Assembly: GCA_030141605.1 (NCBI GenBank)
Contig: JAQGDQ010000009.1
Location: 1 to 62,000 of the forward strand
DNA: 62,000 nt
Direction of reading: 5' to 3'
From: Tubiluchus corallicola
Taxonomy: Eukaryota; Priapulida; Priapulimorpha; Priapulimorphida; Tubiluchidae
In this document: positions 59,401 through 62,000 of the stretch, piece after piece
How the letters are laid out: each line of letters starts with the position of its first letter
Position numbering within the stretch: position 1 is the first letter of the stretch
Notes under the pieces: model-generated
Database searches by the model: none
What the model saw: only the letters and a program-made list of their open reading frames with translations
What the model was told of the DNA's origin: nothing
Position numbers and translations under genes: made by a program

Positions 59401-61659
59401 ACAATCGCACTGTGACAGCTCACACGAGACAGTTTGATAGCTTGTTATTCGGGACTACTCCCTGATTAAACGGAGCTTCATTAACGCCAAGGAGTCAATT
59501 CCATTAGCGACGACAAAAAACCGGTTTAGTTAGTATACAGACATTCATTTTTGTGCCAAAACGTAATAATTAGCCTACTTATCAGACAAACTGTATTATT
59601 TAAATTTACATGAAAGCAATAAACTGTAACAAAGGTAATAAACTTTGCATATTATAAGACGAAAGTAGTTTTGATATAGCTCTATTACTCCATCAATATG
59701 ATAATACACGAGTAATAGTACTGTACTTGCACATGCTGTACCTAAGGTGAATCCAACCTTGTACAGCAGCCACATGTATACGCTTTGCAACACAAATCAA
59801 TTGCGAGCCGACCTACTTACAACTTCGCAGCATAATTATTCCTGAAAGCTTCAAAACTGCGTTGTAACATAATTCTTCAAGATCGACGTTCTAATTTTAT
59901 ACCACTGAGCTAGACAGATATACATCCAAGAAAAACATACAGTATAACACACGTAAGTGCTCACCTGTACTTTGTCCTGTACCTGTACAGTAGAAAACAT
60001 CTGACAGTACTGTAATTGCTTTTGTATATGCAGTAACTAACTAAACTGGTTTTCTTTCCTTCGTGCTGTAGACGTGCTAGCGAAATTTACCCTTCGCTTA
60101 ACTCAGACTTAATTATTCATCGCTATGACCGAAAACCGTATACCTGAAAGCCTACCTTCATTGAACAGTGTTCGGTGGCCTGAAACGGCCGTCGTTCCAA
60201 GCGGTTGATCGATACTGTACGTATGACGAGGCAGCATAGTGAGCACACGCTTCACTGCTTTTTACTAACACGAACAGGTTTTTCATTCACCTGTACACGT
60301 TTTGTGTAACTAGACGCTGAGCTTAGGTAACAGCTGAACAGGTTTTTAGTCAAAATACTTATAAAAGCAAGATTGATGCTCACGTAATTTTTTGTTCAAC
60401 ATGCTGTAGGCCTACTGTACAGCATTACGAGTGACGTTCGTTAAATAGGCCCGATGGCCTACTGCACGGAAGCTTAGTTTACTACTAGCGTTTGTAAGAG
60501 AGCGATGCAAACACATCCCTAATAATTCCTTCTAAGTGTCTCAAATTAAAACAACTTAGCGATGTATAGCTATTCTACCTTGGTGGAAGTGATTTGAGCC
60601 ATTCAGCAGCAGTGACGGGTCTACGCGGTAAAAATGGCACAAGAAAAAAGGACACTAATGCAAAATTTTGTGCGGAAGCGAGGTGGGCAGGGGACAAGAA
60701 AGATGCATTTCGACGCATACTCCTAAACATGGGGGGGGGGGTGAAAATTGCCAGAATGGCACTTATTTTTCCGATCTTTTTTTCTCACAAAATTTGAACA
60801 AACATCACATACAAAAAACATCCGTGGAGGTCTCAACGGGAGTGCTAATAATGCTCTTCGGAAAGAAGAGGAGTTGCCTACAAGTTAGCGTAATTCTTTT
60901 TTATTATCTCCACCAGAACAAACCCCTACAAATCAGGTTCCGGGGCCATTTTGAAAAAGTTAAGCTATGTAGCGCTGTCTATAAACTTTGCTTATACATG
61001 TTTATAGCCTTATAAACTGACTTAGTATGTAAATATGTATGCTTGTAATGCAGCCTATAATCATCGCCAAATGGTTAAAGAAATGTAGGCAGACACTATG
61101 TGGAATATTCGTGTATTATTGACGATGGTTCTATTTAAAGAACAAAATATTTTATGAGCCTGTGGTAGTCTATATTATAGTTACACACATATTTTTTGCT
61201 TATTTAACTTTCTTTTACGTTTATTCCTACCAAAAGAATCAGCCAGACATTCATTCTAGTTTTATTATAGAAATTATTCTCTTCAAAATAACATTATATG
61301 TCATTTTACCTACTTTTCTATTTGTGCCATTTTACCTGTGTCATTTTTACCTACATTCGTGACGGAGCAACAAACTTGAAAATGAACGAGGTCTAACTTC
61401 GGGAAGTATTTAAAGAAACTGCCAGAATCCATTGTATATCCCAAGTCATCGCCGCACTTCCCTAAAGCGGCGTTTACCTGAAAGACATTTGGATTGAGGT
61501 ATGTATTGTTACGTAAAAATCACTTTGTTTCGTTTTCAATGAACTCGTTTATCAGACCTATGTTATTGCGTTATTCTTTTTCTGCAGCTGTTGCTTTGGG
61601 TTGTTTATACGCAGCTGGGTTTGCGCTGTGCAAATAGCGCATAACGTATGCCTGATGAA

Positions 61660-61800
61660 CAGGGGGTGGTCAAAGGACCACCGGAATAAAGAACCACAGG
61701 TCAAGGCACCACCAGTCAAATCACATTTTTCAACACTTCAGTAGTCAAAGGACCACCCATCAGGAATGGACTGAGGATCAACGGTCAAACAACCACCATG
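61660..61800. repeat. Degenerate GTCAAAGGACCACC repeat
   Basis: GTCAAAGGACCACC occurs exactly at about 61669 and 61743, with variants GTCAAGGCACCACC, GTCAAACAACCACC and AAAGAACCAC between and after. Spacing is 30-45 bp and irregular. Function unknown. Confidence 0.65.
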
Positions 61801-62000
61801 CAGTGGATGTATGGACTACAACTTTAGTGAAATTGCTACTTTGACTAATATATTATTAATCAAATAATTAAGCTGTCTTTGTCAGACCCAGGGAAACCAG
61901 CGTATAAACCTACACGCCACATAATTATGCAGCCTTTTAAAATAGTTATGAATGATATTAATAAACAACAATTATGTCTGATACGTCATATAATTACTGT

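Larger units (their letters stand above)
54721..62000. other. Right-hand region without a recognised gene
   Basis: No family-assignable exon on either strand. It holds microsatellites (55176-55320), a hAT-like element (55615-56496), GC-richer patches near 57220-57300 and 57720-58000, and an ACC-rich repeat at the right end. The promoter and first exon of the zinc-finger gene probably lie somewhere in it. Confidence 0.5.

Overview
The window is nuclear DNA from an invertebrate animal. It is AT-rich, its genes are split into short exons by introns of about 0.1 to 3.4 kb with GT..AG borders, and non-coding DNA is dense in decayed DNA transposons. Gene content (a GET3 ATPase, a HECTD3 ubiquitin ligase, a CNGL-type cyclic-nucleotide-gated channel, a many-fingered C2H2 protein) is metazoan. 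I cannot place the phylum from the sequence. No CRISPR array, rRNA or intact tRNA gene is seen.

Layout. 1-12450: no exon recognised; repeats, a decayed Tc1/mariner-like element and a 176-bp near-perfect palindrome. 12451-23535 (+): the last five recognised exons of a CNGL-type channel (C-linker, nucleotide-binding domain, C-terminal coiled coil); the membrane part was not found and may lie outside the window. 26123-33868 (-): complete eight-exon GET3/ASNA1, 337 residues. 33869-35102: head-to-head promoter interval holding a degenerate repeat patch and a tRNA-like relic. 35103-48123 (+): complete seventeen-exon HECTD3, 837 residues, with catalytic Cys in exon 16. 50235-54662 (-): one 1475-residue coding exon of a C2H2 protein with about 21 fingers, preceded by a probable 5'UTR splice acceptor. 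54721-62000: no gene recognised; a hAT-like element, microsatellites and repeats.

The channel and GET3 converge, GET3 and HECTD3 diverge from a shared 1.2-kb interval, and HECTD3 and the zinc-finger gene converge. GET3 and HECTD3 both act in protein quality control (tail-anchored protein targeting and ubiquitination), so shared regulation is conceivable but unproven. All exon joins of GET3 and HECTD3, and of the visible channel part, were checked by hand for phase and stay in frame.

The second theme is the repeat landscape: at least four element types with terminal inverted repeats, some with clean target-site duplications (8 bp for hAT-like, TA for pogo/Tigger-like), two foldback palindromes, and three unnamed interspersed families (called A, B and C here) that recur in introns and intergenic DNA. 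I found no convincing new multi-gene system. The most unusual signals are the palindrome at 11183-11358, the inverted transposon pair flanking channel exons, the GC-AG intron and the 30-bp tandem acceptor in HECTD3, and an ALGGH-type finger in the zinc-finger protein.
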